DNA of 64,000 nucleotides from Chitinophaga sp. CF418 (GCF_900142925.1 NZ_FRCN01000001.1:496001-560000); one strand, 5' to 3'; positions 50,688-59,881 are shown, counted from the stretch's first letter. Translations and numbers: made by a program. The notes: generated by a model not told the origin, from the sequence alone.

Positions 50688-51323
50688 TCAGAACAGCCCA
50701 TGTAACTGAGAGTCTATTTTCGATATGATCTCTCCCAGATCTTCTTCGCTTTCCGGAAATTTATTCTTGTCAATATCGATGATCAGCAGCGGTCCTTCCG
50801 AATATTTTTCTATCCAGTTATTATAATATTCGTTCAGTCTTTTCAGATAATCCAGGCGGATATTTTCTTCATATTCCCTTCCTCTTTTCTGGATCTGTGC
50901 TACCAGCGTAGGCACAGATGCACGCAGATAGATGAGCAGGTCCGGAGGTTTTACCATGGACTTCAGCGTTTCAAAGAAGTTGAAATAATTGTCGAAATCG
51001 CGCTTGGTCATCAGGCCCATTTCATACAGGTTGGGCGCAAAGATGTGTGCATCTTCGTAGATGGTGCGATCCTGGATCACGATCTCATTTCCGTTCTGGA
51101 TGTCGAGTAACTGTTTCAAACGCCCGTGCAGGAAGTATACCTGCAGGTTGAACGACCAGCGTGGCATATCTTCATAAAAATCGTTGAGGTAGGGATTATG
51201 CTCAACATCTTCGAACTGGGGCACCCATTTGTAGTGTTTCGACAGCAGCTCAGTAAGTGTGGTTTTTCCGGCACCAATGTTTCCGGCTATAGCTATGTGT
51301 TTGATCTTGCTTTGTTTTGCCAT
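50688..51323 (-). CDS. Deoxynucleoside kinase (dCK/dGK type)
   Basis: The start at MAKQSKIKHIAIAG is preferred over the upstream GTG (51341). The 211-residue kinase has P-loop GNIGAGKTTL (about 14-23), the catalytic base region FEDVEHNPY, the ERS/DRT-type motif QDRTIYEDAHIF (about 79-90) and a lid arginine stretch (QKRGREYEENIR). It salvages deoxyadenosine, deoxyguanosine or deoxycytidine to monophosphates. Substrate preference is not readable. It is separated from trpS by an unusual nested inverted repeat and ends at a clear terminator. Confidence 0.93.
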   Translation of the reverse strand: MAKQSKIKHIAIAGNIGAGKTTLTELLSKHYKWVPQFEDVEHNPYLNDFYEDMPRWSFNLQVYFLHGRLKQLLDIQNGNEIVIQDRTIYEDAHIFAPNLYEMGLMTKRDFDNYFNFFETLKSMVKPPDLLIYLRASVPTLVAQIQKRGREYEENIRLDYLKRLNEYYNNWIEKYSEGPLLIIDIDKNKFPESEEDLGEIISKIDSQLHGLF

Positions 51324-51365
51324 GATAATATCAGGGGTCACTAATCATTCAATTGCGGCCAGCTG

Positions 51366-51440
51366 GTGGCAGCAAGTAATTAGTTGATAACCTAAAATTT
51401 ACAAATTATTTGGTTATCAATTGAAAAAACTTGCTACCAC
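51366..51440. repeat. Nested inverted repeat between trpS and the kinase gene
   Basis: An outer pair is GTGGCAGCAAGT (51366-51377) with ACTTGCTACCAC (51429-51440, one mismatch). An inner perfect pair is TTGATAACC (51384-51392) with GGTTATCAA (51412-51420), enclosing an A/T-rich centre. It could end trpS or surround the promoter of the kinase gene. Confidence 0.6.
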
Positions 51441-51465
51441 TGCCATGCGGCAATATAACGAGTGA

Positions 51466-52470
51466 TTAATAGTAGTGAATTCCAATGAGTTTCCTCGCTT
51501 GTTGCAAAGTTTGTGCCGCACTTTCCCTGGCTTTTTCTGCACCATCTTTCATGATACGGTTCAGATAAGTCGAATCGTTCTGCAAAGCGAGCGCTTTCTC
51601 TCTGATGGGAGCGATAAAGTTCACCATGTCATCTCCCAGTTGCTTTTTCATAGGCCCATACTGGAGCGTCTGATTATTGTAAGCATCACGGAAATGTTTG
51701 ATCACATCCGGCGTACTTACCTGTTCCATCAGCAGGAAGAGATTATTGATAGTTTCCGGCATTGCAGCACCTGGTTCAACAGGACCGCTATCCGTCTTTG
51801 CCTTATTCAGTTTTTTACGGATCAGATCATCTGCATCAGACAGATACAGGGTAGCCATCTGGTTTTCGCTCTTACTCATTTTCCCAGTGCCATCCAGACT
51901 TGGTATTTTCACCAGATCATCTCCAAAGTTGAATGCCACCGGTTCAGGGAACAACTCACCGTAACGATTGTTGAAACGTTGTGCATAGTTACGGGCCATT
52001 TCCAGGTGTTGTTCCTGGTCTTTACCCACAGGCACTTTCACAGCACGGTGAATGAGTATATCTGCACTCATGAGCACAGGATAAGTCAGCAGACCGGCGT
52101 TCACATTGTCCGGTTGCAGGCGTACTTTATCTTTGAAGGTGGGCACCTTTTCAAGTTCCCCCTTGTAAGCCAGCATATTGAGTAACAGGTATAATTCTGC
52201 GATCTCGGGAACGTCGCTCTGTACGTACAGTGCCACCTTTTCAGGGTCCAGGCCGGACGCAATATTTTCTGCCAGCACGCGGAAAACGTTGGCGCGCAGG
52301 TCTTTAGGATCGGGATGGGTGGTTAGGGAATGCCAGTCAGCTACAAAAAAATAACAGTTAAATGTTTCCTGCATCCTGATGTAGTTGCGGATAGCGCCAA
52401 AATAATTGCCTAAGTGTAAATATCCGGTAGAGCGGATGCCGCTCACCACTATTTCTTTTGATGTAGCCAT
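51466..52470 (-). CDS. trpS: Tryptophanyl-tRNA synthetase
   Basis: The start at MATSKEIVVSGIRSTG gives 334 residues, the usual length; the extra ten upstream residues (52500) are not conserved-looking. This class I synthetase has a HIGH variant HLGN (19-22), the tryptophan/ATP region (DILIHRAVKVPVGKDQEQHL) and the KMSKS loop GKMSKSEN (about 202-209). It charges tRNA-Trp. Convergent or divergent partners show no link: gatC starts 108 bp away on the other strand. Confidence 0.98.
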   Translation of the reverse strand: MATSKEIVVSGIRSTGYLHLGNYFGAIRNYIRMQETFNCYFFVADWHSLTTHPDPKDLRANVFRVLAENIASGLDPEKVALYVQSDVPEIAELYLLLNMLAYKGELEKVPTFKDKVRLQPDNVNAGLLTYPVLMSADILIHRAVKVPVGKDQEQHLEMARNYAQRFNNRYGELFPEPVAFNFGDDLVKIPSLDGTGKMSKSENQMATLYLSDADDLIRKKLNKAKTDSGPVEPGAAMPETINNLFLLMEQVSTPDVIKHFRDAYNNQTLQYGPMKKQLGDDMVNFIAPIREKALALQNDSTYLNRIMKDGAEKARESAAQTLQQARKLIGIHYY

Positions 52471-52578
52471 AATGGGGTGCAAAATAAGGAATTTGCCCAT
52501 TATGGACTATCGACTATTTAAGGTAACTTTAACGCGGACATGTCCAAGTATTTATTATTTTTTCATTTAATTTGATTT

Positions 52579-52869
52579 ATGGAAGTGAATGAGTTGCTGG
52601 TACAACAACTGGCAGACCTGGCAAGGCTCGAATTCAGCGAACAGGAGAAGAAAGAGATCCAGGGAGATCTCCAGCGGATGATCACCTTTGTGGAGAAACT
52701 GAATGAGCTGGACACAACTCACGTAAAACCATTATTACATCTGACGGCGGACAGAAACGTGCTGAGAGAAGATACTGTAGTCCCTTCCATAACCCGGGAA
52801 GAAGCTTTAAAGAACGCCCCCGCTGCCAACGACCAATATTTCAAAGTGCCGAAAGTTATCAAGAAATAG
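52579..52869 (+). CDS. gatC: Aspartyl/glutamyl-tRNA amidotransferase subunit C
   Basis: The 96-residue GatC has the family pattern LVQQLADLARLEFSEQEKK, FVEKLNELDTTHVKPL and LREDTVVPSITREEALKNAP. It stabilises GatA in the GatCAB transamidosome that makes Gln-tRNA-Gln or Asn-tRNA-Asn. gatA and gatB are not in the window, so the complex is encoded at separate sites. It is followed 25 nt later by an ABC ATPase gene and the adenosyltransferase gene, probably one transcript. A TTAATTTG near-consensus -7 element lies about 10 bases ahead of the ATG. Confidence 0.96.
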   Translation: MEVNELLVQQLADLARLEFSEQEKKEIQGDLQRMITFVEKLNELDTTHVKPLLHLTADRNVLREDTVVPSITREEALKNAPAANDQYFKVPKVIKK

Positions 52870-52894
52870 ATCAACCTTGTAATGTTATAAATCT

Positions 52895-53620
52895 ATGCGC
52901 CCGAATTCCGTCATCCATTTGGAACATATCCGTAAAAGCTACTTCATTGGCAAAAATGAGCTACCAGTGCTGAAAGGTATTGACCTGGACATTTTAAAAA
53001 ATGAATATGTAGCGCTGATGGGCCCTTCAGGCTCCGGCAAATCCACGCTCATGAACATGCTCGGCTGCCTTGACACCCCTACCAGTGGCAGGTATATCCT
53101 GAGTGGTCATGATGTGAGCAAAATGGAAGATGATGAACTGGCAAGGGTGCGCAACAAGGAGATCGGATTCGTATTCCAGCAGTTTAACCTGATGCCGCGT
53201 CTCAGTGCGCTCGAAAACGTGGCCGTTCCGCTGATCTATGCCGGTATTTCCAAAAAGGAGCGGGAGGACAAAGCCCGGGCCATGCTGGAAAAAGTGGGCC
53301 TGGGACAGCGTTACAAGCATAAACCTAATGAACTTTCCGGAGGTCAGTGTCAGCGCGTGGCCATTGCCCGCGCCCTGGTCAATGATCCTTCCCTGATACT
53401 GGCGGATGAACCTACCGGTAACCTGGACACCAAAACCTCCATTGAAATCATGGAGATATTCGGGAAAATACATTCCTCCGGCAATACAGTGGTGCTTGTA
53501 ACCCACGAAGAGGATATAGCCGCCCATGCCCGCCGCGTAGTGCGCCTGCGTGACGGCCTGATAGAATCTGACAGGAAGAATGAAGAAGCGCTCGCTGGCG
53601 CCGTAAAATCCAATCAGTAA
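52895..53620 (+). CDS. ABC transporter ATP-binding protein (MacB/LolD type)
   Basis: The 241-residue ATPase has Walker [10 protein letters not shown] (about 40-48), Q-loop FVFQQFN, signature [15 protein letters not shown], Walker [12 protein letters not shown] and H-loop [18 protein letters not shown] is typical of MacB/LolD-class ATPases, which drive lipoprotein release or mechanotransmission. The signature glutamine that is usually GGQQQR is a cysteine here (GGQCQR), a small oddity. The permease is not adjacent. It sits between gatC and the adenosyltransferase gene (11-nt gap). Confidence 0.94.
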   Translation: MRPNSVIHLEHIRKSYFIGKNELPVLKGIDLDILKNEYVALMGPSGSGKSTLMNMLGCLDTPTSGRYILSGHDVSKMEDDELARVRNKEIGFVFQQFNLMPRLSALENVAVPLIYAGISKKEREDKARAMLEKVGLGQRYKHKPNELSGGQCQRVAIARALVNDPSLILADEPTGNLDTKTSIEIMEIFGKIHSSGNTVVLVTHEEDIAAHARRVVRLRDGLIESDRKNEEALAGAVKSNQ

Positions 53621-53631
53621 ACAACTCACTG

Positions 53632-54195
53632 ATGTCATTTAAGATCTACACCAAAACAGGCGATCAGGGCAAAACTGCACTGATCGGAGGTACCAAAGTG
53701 CCTAAAAGTAACCTTCGCATAGATGCCTACGGTACTGTAGACGAGCTCAATTCCTATATTGGTCTGGTAAGCGACTACCTGTCTGCCTACGGCGACACGG
53801 TAACCCTGCTGCGGGAGATCCAGGACCGTCTTTTTACGATCGGCTCTTCCCTGGCATGCGATCCTGAAAAGGACACCAAAATGCGTATACCCGACCTGCA
53901 GGCGGCCGATATTACATTGCTGGAAAATAATATAGATAAGATGAATGAAGTGTTGCCGGAAATGAAGTCATTCATTATTCCCGGTGGCCATGTAGCAGTA
54001 TCCACCTGTCATATCGCCCGCTGCGTATGCCGCAGGGCCGAGCGCCTCTGTGTGGGATTGCAGGAGCAGCAGCAGTTCATTGAACCGCTGGTGCTGCAAT
54101 ATATGAACCGGCTGAGCGATTATCTGTTTGTACTGGCCCGCTGGGCAGGGCATCAGCTTCAAGTAGCGGAGATACCCTGGAAGGCGAGGATGTGA
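53632..54195 (+). CDS. PduO-type cob(I)alamin adenosyltransferase
   Basis: The 187-residue trimeric enzyme attaches adenosine from ATP to cob(I)alamin. The N-terminal ATP site KIYTKTGDQGKTALIGG (4-20) and DAYGTVDELNSYIG are followed by the corrin/ATP region CHIARCVCRRAERLC and MNRLSDYLFVLARW. It supplies adenosylcobalamin for mutases; no B12 enzyme is nearby. The stop codon TGA shares its A with the first unit of an 11-bp tandem repeat, so the 3' end abuts a repeat array. Confidence 0.95.
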   Translation: MSFKIYTKTGDQGKTALIGGTKVPKSNLRIDAYGTVDELNSYIGLVSDYLSAYGDTVTLLREIQDRLFTIGSSLACDPEKDTKMRIPDLQAADITLLENNIDKMNEVLPEMKSFIIPGGHVAVSTCHIARCVCRRAERLCVGLQEQQQFIEPLVLQYMNRLSDYLFVLARWAGHQLQVAEIPWKARM

Positions 54196-54246
54196 TGCCT
54201 TTGCCATGCCTTTGCCATGCCTTTGCCATGCCTTTGCCATGCCTTT
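54195..54246. repeat. 11-bp tandem repeat array
   Basis: The unit ATGCCTTTGCC occurs four times in full (54195-54238) plus eight bases of a fifth (54239-54246). It begins on the last base of the adenosyltransferase stop codon and ends 17 bases before the LolD-like gene's stop. No spacers, so not a CRISPR. Length is not a multiple of three. Confidence 0.95.
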
Positions 54247-54262
54247 AAGTTGGACTTAATAG

Positions 54263-54931
54263 TTACACCAGCTCTCCCACTATCCCCCCATCCTTCATTA
54301 CCAATTGCCTGTCACTCATAGGAGCAAGCTCTTCGTTGTGGGTAACAATAATAAAGGTTTGCTGGAATTTATCCCGCAGTTCAATGAACAGCTGATGCAG
54401 CTCCCTGGCATTTTTGGAGTCCAGGTTGCCTGTAGGTTCATCGGCCATGACGATATCCGGCTGGTTGATCAGCGCCCTGGCAACTGCTACACGTTGCTGC
54501 TCCCCTCCTGATAACTGGTTCGGCTTGTGTTCCAGCCTGCCTGACAAGCCCAGGGTTTCCAGCAGGAAGGCTGCCCTTTCTTTTACCTGCGCTTTGCGGG
54601 TACCTGCAATATACCCCGGGATACATACGTTTTCTAAAGCAGTAAACTCCGGTAAAAGGTGGTGAAACTGAAAGATAAAACCCATATGTTTGTTCCTGAA
54701 ATCAGCCAATGCGTTCCCTTTCAGAAGACCCAGGTTAACGTTATTCAGCCAGATTTCCCCGGAACTAGGGGTATCCAGCGTACCGAGTATATGCAAAAGA
54801 GTACTTTTGCCTGCACCGGAAGACCCTACGATAGTAACGATCTCTCCTTTGGATACGGATATACTTACTCCTTTCAGGACGTGTAAGTTGGAATAATTTT
54901 TGGTAAGATTGCGTGCGGTTAGCATACTCAA
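54263..54931 (-). CDS. LolD-like ABC transporter ATP-binding protein
   Basis: The 222-residue ATPase has Walker A GSSGAGKST (about 37-45), FIFQFHHLLPEFTALENV (Q-loop and the LolD motif), signature LSGGEQQRVAVARAL, Walker [12 protein letters not shown] and H-loop VTHNEE. FHHLLPEF is the residue pattern of LolD, which powers release of lipoproteins from the inner membrane. LolC/E genes are not adjacent, as is common in Bacteroidota. M3 (54925) is an alternative start. It converges with the adenosyltransferase gene across the 11-bp repeat. Confidence 0.93.
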   Translation of the reverse strand: MSMLTARNLTKNYSNLHVLKGVSISVSKGEIVTIVGSSGAGKSTLLHILGTLDTPSSGEIWLNNVNLGLLKGNALADFRNKHMGFIFQFHHLLPEFTALENVCIPGYIAGTRKAQVKERAAFLLETLGLSGRLEHKPNQLSGGEQQRVAVARALINQPDIVMADEPTGNLDSKNARELHQLFIELRDKFQQTFIIVTHNEELAPMSDRQLVMKDGGIVGELV

Positions 54932-54964
54932 AGAAAAGTAATTTAACCTTTAAAATAGTAATAG

Positions 54965-54994
54965 TTGTTTATTTCAAATTAAATAATACTTTTG
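54965..54994 (+). promoter_or_regulatory. Consensus promoter of the DUF2795 gene
   Basis: TTG (54965-54967), 19 bases, then TACTTTTG (54987-54994) is a full match to the Bacteroidota -33/-7 pattern. It gives a leader of about 25 nt. Confidence 0.75.
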
Positions 54995-55025
54995 CGAAAA
55001 TTCAGAAAGTAAAAATTTCGATAAC

Positions 55026-55247
55026 ATGTACTGGACCTTAGAATTAGCTTCATACCTGGAGGATGCTCCATGGCCAGCTACGAAAGACGAATTAATAGAT
55101 TACGCCATCCGATCCGGTGCACCGATTGAAGTGATAGAGAATCTGCAGGAACTGGAAGACGAAGGGGAAATTTATGAGGGAATAGAAGATATTTGGTCTG
55201 ATTACCCGTCGCAAGACGACTTTTTCTTCAACGAAGATGAGTATTAG
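55026..55247 (+). CDS. DUF2795-domain protein
   Basis: This 73-residue acidic protein fits the DUF2795 pattern: LASYLEDAPWPATKDELIDY, SGAPIEVIENLQEL, DEGEIYEGIEDIWSDYPS, then a Phe/Asp/Glu-rich tail. The family is small, cytosolic and of unknown function and is kept as a single gene in most Bacteroidota. A strong consensus promoter precedes it and a textbook terminator follows, so it is well expressed as a monocistron. Confidence 0.93.
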   Translation: MYWTLELASYLEDAPWPATKDELIDYAIRSGAPIEVIENLQELEDEGEIYEGIEDIWSDYPSQDDFFFNEDEY

Positions 55248-55302
55248 ACGGATTATTTTCCATTATTGTTGCCTCAGCAATTCGCCTATGCTTAAAAAGT
55301 TT

Positions 55303-55337
55303 AGCCGTTCCTTTTCTTAGGAGGAACGGCTTTTTTT
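55303..55337 (+). terminator. Terminator of the DUF2795 gene
   Basis: Nine-base perfect arms (55303-55311 and 55323-55331), extendable by CT/AG, are followed by seven Ts. Confidence 0.92.
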
Positions 55338-55615
55338 ATATCCTGATCAAAAATATTACACCTGGTCAGTAGAAAGAGCACGGAGTGAACTGAGATTGTA
55401 TGCCCCCAAAAACCATTCTTCTCCTTACCTATCCGAAGCCGGATACGTTTTCGTATTATAAATAACGTAGGGTTATGACATGTATCATTTGCCGCGGGCA
55501 GAAACGGCGTGAGATAGATAATGTCAGTATCCTTGGCTACTTATCAGGCCCTGGCTAAGTAGCCGACCGCAGTCCCATACTTTAACCGCAAGCTACTTGC
55601 GATAAAATGATAAAT
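55338..55615. other. Gene-free gap with one hairpin
   Basis: No ORF is seen in these 278 bases. A 9-bp perfect stem (55535-55543 with 55556-55564) has a G/C-rich loop. It could belong to a small RNA, but no promoter and terminator pair frames it. Confidence 0.4.
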
Positions 55616-55655
55616 AAAAAGCCGTGAAAAGGAGTATTCCTCTTCACGGCTTTTT
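55616..55655 (-). terminator. Terminator of fabI
   Basis: A hairpin with arms of about 15 bases (one mismatch) and loop GTAT is flanked by A and T runs, 20 bases after the fabI stop on the minus strand. Confidence 0.88.
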
Positions 55656-55675
55656 ATTTATGTTGTTACGACTGA

Positions 55676-56488
55676 TTACTTTTCCATCTGCTCAATTACC
55701 TCTGCAGATACACCGGTAAATGAGAAACCACCATCATGGAACAGGTTCTGCATGGTTACCATCTTTGTCAGATCAGAGAACATTGCGATACAGTAGTCAG
55801 CACACTGTTGTGCAGTAGCGTTACCCAGCGGGCTCATTTTCTCTGCATAACCGATGAAACCATCGAAACCTTTCACACCGCCACCTGCTGTTGTTTTGGT
55901 AGGAGACTGGGAGATCGTGTTCACACGTACTTTCTTCTTGAAACCATAGTGGTAACCGAAGCTGCGTGCTACTGATTCCAGCATGGACTTGGCATCCGCC
56001 ATTTCGCTATAGTCAGGGAACACTCTCTGAGCAGCGATGTAGGTCAGCGCCACTACGGAAGCCCATTCATTCAAAGCATCCAGCTGGTATGCAGTCTGCA
56101 GTACGCGGTGCAGGGACATAGCTGAGATATCGAATGTTTTGTGAGAGAAATCATAATCCAGGTCGGTGTAAGATCTGCCTTTACGCATATTGATACTCAT
56201 ACCCACGGAGTGCAGTATGAAATCTATTTTGCCGCCAAAATGCTCCATGGATTTAGTGAAAAGGTTTTTCAGATCATCCATATTGGTAACATCAGCGGGT
56301 ATAACAGGAGCCTTACACAATTCAGCCAGTTTGTTGATCTCTCCCATACGTAATGCTATAGGAGCATTGGTCAGCACAATTTCGGCGCCTTCTTCCACAC
56401 AGCGTAATGCTGTGCTCCAAGCCATAGACTTCTCGTCCAACGCACCAAATATGATACCTTTTTTTCCTTTTAATAAGTTATGAGCCAT
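55676..56488 (-). CDS. fabI: Enoyl-ACP reductase (NADH), FabI
   Basis: The start at MAHNLLKGKKGIIFGA gives 270 residues; the three upstream residues (56497) are an alternative. This short-chain dehydrogenase fold enzyme reduces trans-2-enoyl-ACP in fatty-acid synthesis. The nucleotide loop is GIIFGALDEKSMAW, and the active site is the FabI Tyr-x6-Lys with Y160 and K167 (DYSEMADAKS). It is a known target of triclosan-type inhibitors. Unlinked to other fab genes here; ends in its own terminator. Confidence 0.97.
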   Translation of the reverse strand: MAHNLLKGKKGIIFGALDEKSMAWSTALRCVEEGAEIVLTNAPIALRMGEINKLAELCKAPVIPADVTNMDDLKNLFTKSMEHFGGKIDFILHSVGMSINMRKGRSYTDLDYDFSHKTFDISAMSLHRVLQTAYQLDALNEWASVVALTYIAAQRVFPDYSEMADAKSMLESVARSFGYHYGFKKKVRVNTISQSPTKTTAGGGVKGFDGFIGYAEKMSPLGNATAQQCADYCIAMFSDLTKMVTMQNLFHDGGFSFTGVSAEVIEQMEK

Positions 56489-56569
56489 TGGGTTCAAAAA
56501 TTAATTTCGGCAAAAATAGCTGTTATAGTTGAAAAAAAAAGATTAATTGAAAAGCGATCAATTGATTAG

Positions 56570-58219
56570 CTATTTCACCAGCTCCCTTGCATTTTCAAGT
56601 GCTGCTGCCGTTGGCTTCTCCCCGCTCAGCATCTGGGCAATTTTATTGATGCGCTCTTCCCTTGTCAGCAGCCTTACGTTGGTGGTTACTTTACCATCAC
56701 GGGCATCCTTGAACACAAAGTAGTGGGCATCCGCTTTACCTGCGATCTGCGGCTGGTGAGTGATGCAAATGATCTGATGACCACGGGCCATATCTTCCAT
56801 GATAAAGCTGACCTGACGGGCTGCTTCCCCGGAGATACCGGTATCAATTTCATCGAATATCAGTGTAGGCAGGGCTACTGACTGGGCCACCAGCGATTTG
56901 ATACACAGCATCAGCCTGCTCAGCTCACCACCGGAAGCTACCTTCCTGATAGGCGCAAACTGTCCGCTTTTATTGGCGTCGAAGAGGAATTCAATAGTAT
57001 CCTGACCGTAAGGGTTCAGTCCTCCCTGTGCAATTGAGGCTTTCAGGCGGGCATTCGGCATACCTACCTGTGCCAGCAGGACATTCACCTTTTCTTCAAA
57101 AGGCGCCGCGGCTGCCACACGTGCAGCCGTAATCGTATCTGCCTGCTGCTGCAGGACGGCCTTCAATGCTTCCAGTTCGGTTTCCAGGGCCGCCAGCTTT
57201 TCATCCAGGTTCAATGCACCTTCCACACTGCCTGTCAGCTTCTCCTGGATCTGCAACAGTTCTGCCGTGGTCTGCACACCATGCTTTTTCAGCAGTTTAT
57301 AGCCCATTGACAGCCGCTCATTCACCAGTTCTATACGTGCGCCGTCAAACTGTACCTGGTCGTTCATATGGCCTATTTCTGAGGAAATATCCTGTAGTTC
57401 CACATAGGCAGATTGCAGTCTCTCCGCTACCGCCGGAGCGTCTTTATGGAAAGCAGCCAGTGCCTGTACGGAAGACTGTATCTGTTTCAGTTGCTGGAGG
57501 ATAGGCTGCTCATCTTCATTCAGCTGGAAATATACACGGCTCAGCGTGTTACGGATCTCTTCCGCATGGCTTAATACTTTCAGTTCTGCATCCAGCTCTT
57601 CGATCTCGTTAGGTGCAAATGCGGCATCCGACAGTTCATCCAGCAGGAACTTATTATAGTCCAGTTCTTTATTGGCGCTGTCCCGCTGGTCTTTCAGCTG
57701 TTTCAGCTGACGCTGTACCTGGGAATAGCGCTGGAACTGCTGCTGGTACTGCTGCAACTGGGCCGGCTGGTTCACCAGTGCATCCAGTACTTCCCGCTGG
57801 AAATCGGACTTTTCCAGTTCCAGCGTATCAAACTGCTGATGCAGGTCTACCAGGTACTGACTTAACTCTGTAAGCTGGTTCAGATTAACAGGCGTATCAT
57901 TGACAAACGCACGTGACTTTCCGGCAGCACTGATCTCCCGGCGGATGATCAGCTGATCTTCCATGTCCAGTTCGTACTGCTGGAAGAATGCCGCCACCTG
58001 CGATTTTTTAACTTTAAATGCACCCTCTATCACACACTTTGCTTCTTTGTCAAGCAACATTCCCGGGTCTGCACGCTCTCCCAATATTAATGACAACGCA
58101 CCCAGCACGATCGACTTACCTGCACCTGTTTCCCCTGTAATGACATTCAGGTTGCCGGAGAAATCCACCTCCAGGTGATCAATGATCGCGTAATTCTTGA
58201 TAGTTAGTTTCTGTAGCAT
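56570..58219 (-). CDS. recN: DNA repair protein RecN
   Basis: The start at MLQKLTIKNYAIIDHLEVDF (58219) gives 549 residues, the family length. The 33-residue upstream extension to 58318 would overlap the previous gene and is hydrophobic, so it is rejected. This SMC-like ATPase has Walker A GETGAGKS (29-36), long coiled-coil arms (about 150-370), signature ASGGELSRLML and Walker B LIFDEIDTGIS. It holds double-strand break ends together for recombination. No ACTAA-N5-TTAGT operator is seen before it, so control by the S24 regulator is not evident. Confidence 0.97.
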   Translation of the reverse strand: MLQKLTIKNYAIIDHLEVDFSGNLNVITGETGAGKSIVLGALSLILGERADPGMLLDKEAKCVIEGAFKVKKSQVAAFFQQYELDMEDQLIIRREISAAGKSRAFVNDTPVNLNQLTELSQYLVDLHQQFDTLELEKSDFQREVLDALVNQPAQLQQYQQQFQRYSQVQRQLKQLKDQRDSANKELDYNKFLLDELSDAAFAPNEIEELDAELKVLSHAEEIRNTLSRVYFQLNEDEQPILQQLKQIQSSVQALAAFHKDAPAVAERLQSAYVELQDISSEIGHMNDQVQFDGARIELVNERLSMGYKLLKKHGVQTTAELLQIQEKLTGSVEGALNLDEKLAALETELEALKAVLQQQADTITAARVAAAAPFEEKVNVLLAQVGMPNARLKASIAQGGLNPYGQDTIEFLFDANKSGQFAPIRKVASGGELSRLMLCIKSLVAQSVALPTLIFDEIDTGISGEAARQVSFIMEDMARGHQIICITHQPQIAGKADAHYFVFKDARDGKVTTNVRLLTREERINKIAQMLSGEKPTAAALENARELVK

Positions 58220-58307
58220 AAGGAGTATTGGAAATACGAATATATCACATTGGATTATTCCGCAAATTAATACACATATTACGAACTGTATTTGCGTAGT
58301 GACAGGC

Positions 58308-59795
58308 TCAACCACCATTTAAACGTTGCAAGCCTGCCTTTGCCCGCTGATCGAGTGAATTTTTATAGTCATGTCCTTTCATATCCAGGCAGGTCTGATA
58401 ACATTTCTGCGCTTTAGCCTTATCATTCCTTTTCTCATAGATATATCCCATCTGTAAGGAAGCCCTGGCCGCAAAGTATTCCGGCCTGTTCGATCCCGTC
58501 CGCACCGTTACCTCGTACATGATGATGGCATTATCGTCCTGGCCCATTTCATCATAGATGCGGCCCAGACGGTAGGCATATTCCAGCTTTTCTTCCATGG
58601 TTCCGAAATCAGCTGCTTTCTTCGTTTGCAACAGTTTCAGTGCATCAGAGAAATAGCCTCCGTCGCTCAGCAGACGCGCCTTCAGCAATAAAGGATTCGG
58701 CCATTTACCACTTTTGGCGTCTTTTAATGCCTGCTTATCCGCATCGGTTTCCGTATTCCCCCTGGAGAGGATCATATTACGGTATTTATTGGCGGCATCC
58801 ATATTATTATGCAGGTAATAATACCAGCTAAGACGTTGCAGCCCTTCTTTGAGATAGAACTTTCCTTTAAAGCGGTCTATGAATTTCAGCAGGTAGACAT
58901 TTGCATCTTCGTCTTGCCGGCACAGTTTCAATTGTCCCAACAGATAATATACGTATGGGATCTCTTCATACTGTACACTGTCATTCCGCTCTGTCAATAC
59001 TTTAATACCCAGTGAGGCCTTCTGGTTATTCATTGCAATATTGGCCACCATCAGGGCGAAAAGGTAATTATTTTTAGTATCCAGCTTATATTTCTGGATA
59101 AATCCCCAGACGTCTTCCGGCTTGTTCTCTATGAATAATTTCAGGTAGCAGTAGTAATAACAGGCTTCCTCCCTGAATAACCTGGCCACTTCCGTATTAC
59201 TGTCTATCACCTGTTGTACCAGTTGCATACCCTCACGGATACTTCCTTTCATTCCAAGTGTATTGGATATCCAGCGGAATCCTTCCGGGATGGTACCAAA
59301 GACGGTCTGCATGGATCCTGCCAGCATATCGTTGGGCAGGAACTGGGGGAATTTTTTCTGATTATCCTTTAACAGTATATATGCCTTACGGATATCCCAG
59401 ACGGCATCCCAGCGTTCACTGAACTTCACACGGATCATCCCCCACTGGAAGCGGATCGCGGCCTGGGTGTAAAGATAATAAGGCGAGTTGGCGGGGCCTT
59501 CTTCCATACGTGCGAGCCTTTCAGCCCTGAGTGGCTTTCTCTGTACATACAATGTCGCGTCTTCATTAAAAAAGAGGGTAAAGAAATCAACATAGTTTTC
59601 CAGGAAATACGGGATGAGGTTATCCGGGTGCGTCTTTTTTTCTTCTTCCAACAGGGCTGTTCCAGCGTCAAGACGCAACTGCATAATAGCGTCATAGGCT
59701 TGCTGACAACGGATATTGAAGTCGAAGACCTTTTGCCGTGCTGTAACCGAAAACGAAATACTTAAAATTAATGCCAGCAGGAATAATGTGCGCAT
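58308..59795 (-). CDS. Exported TPR-repeat protein
   Basis: The 495-residue protein has signal MRTLFLLALILSISFSVTA. The rest is alpha-helical with TPR-like repeats, clearest near the C-terminus (EEKLEYAYRLGRIYDEMGQD, then ARASLQMGYIYEKRNDKAKA, about 400-480). Periplasmic or outer-membrane location is likely, as a scaffold for protein contacts. No partner is known. recN starts 88 bp downstream on the same strand; co-transcription is possible but functional linkage is doubtful. Confidence 0.88.
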   Translation of the reverse strand: MRTLFLLALILSISFSVTARQKVFDFNIRCQQAYDAIMQLRLDAGTALLEEEKKTHPDNLIPYFLENYVDFFTLFFNEDATLYVQRKPLRAERLARMEEGPANSPYYLYTQAAIRFQWGMIRVKFSERWDAVWDIRKAYILLKDNQKKFPQFLPNDMLAGSMQTVFGTIPEGFRWISNTLGMKGSIREGMQLVQQVIDSNTEVARLFREEACYYYCYLKLFIENKPEDVWGFIQKYKLDTKNNYLFALMVANIAMNNQKASLGIKVLTERNDSVQYEEIPYVYYLLGQLKLCRQDEDANVYLLKFIDRFKGKFYLKEGLQRLSWYYYLHNNMDAANKYRNMILSRGNTETDADKQALKDAKSGKWPNPLLLKARLLSDGGYFSDALKLLQTKKAADFGTMEEKLEYAYRLGRIYDEMGQDDNAIIMYEVTVRTGSNRPEYFAARASLQMGYIYEKRNDKAKAQKCYQTCLDMKGHDYKNSLDQRAKAGLQRLNGG

Positions 59796-59881
59796 GAAAC
59801 AAAGATATCTGATTATTAACTCCAGGCCTATCTAACCAAATTCCAAACCAAATTTTAACACTTCCTTCCGGCCTGAATGTA

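Noticed and set aside
54195..54246. Possible CRISPR array
   Set aside because: The units are 11 bp and directly contiguous with no spacers, and no cas genes are present.
55338..55615. Structured RNA gene such as RNase P, tmRNA or 6S RNA
   Set aside because: Only one 9-bp stem is present; none of the conserved core sequences of these RNAs was seen.
58220..58318. N-terminal extension of RecN
   Set aside because: It would overlap the preceding gene and adds a hydrophobic segment not found in RecN; the internal ATG at 58219 gives the family length.
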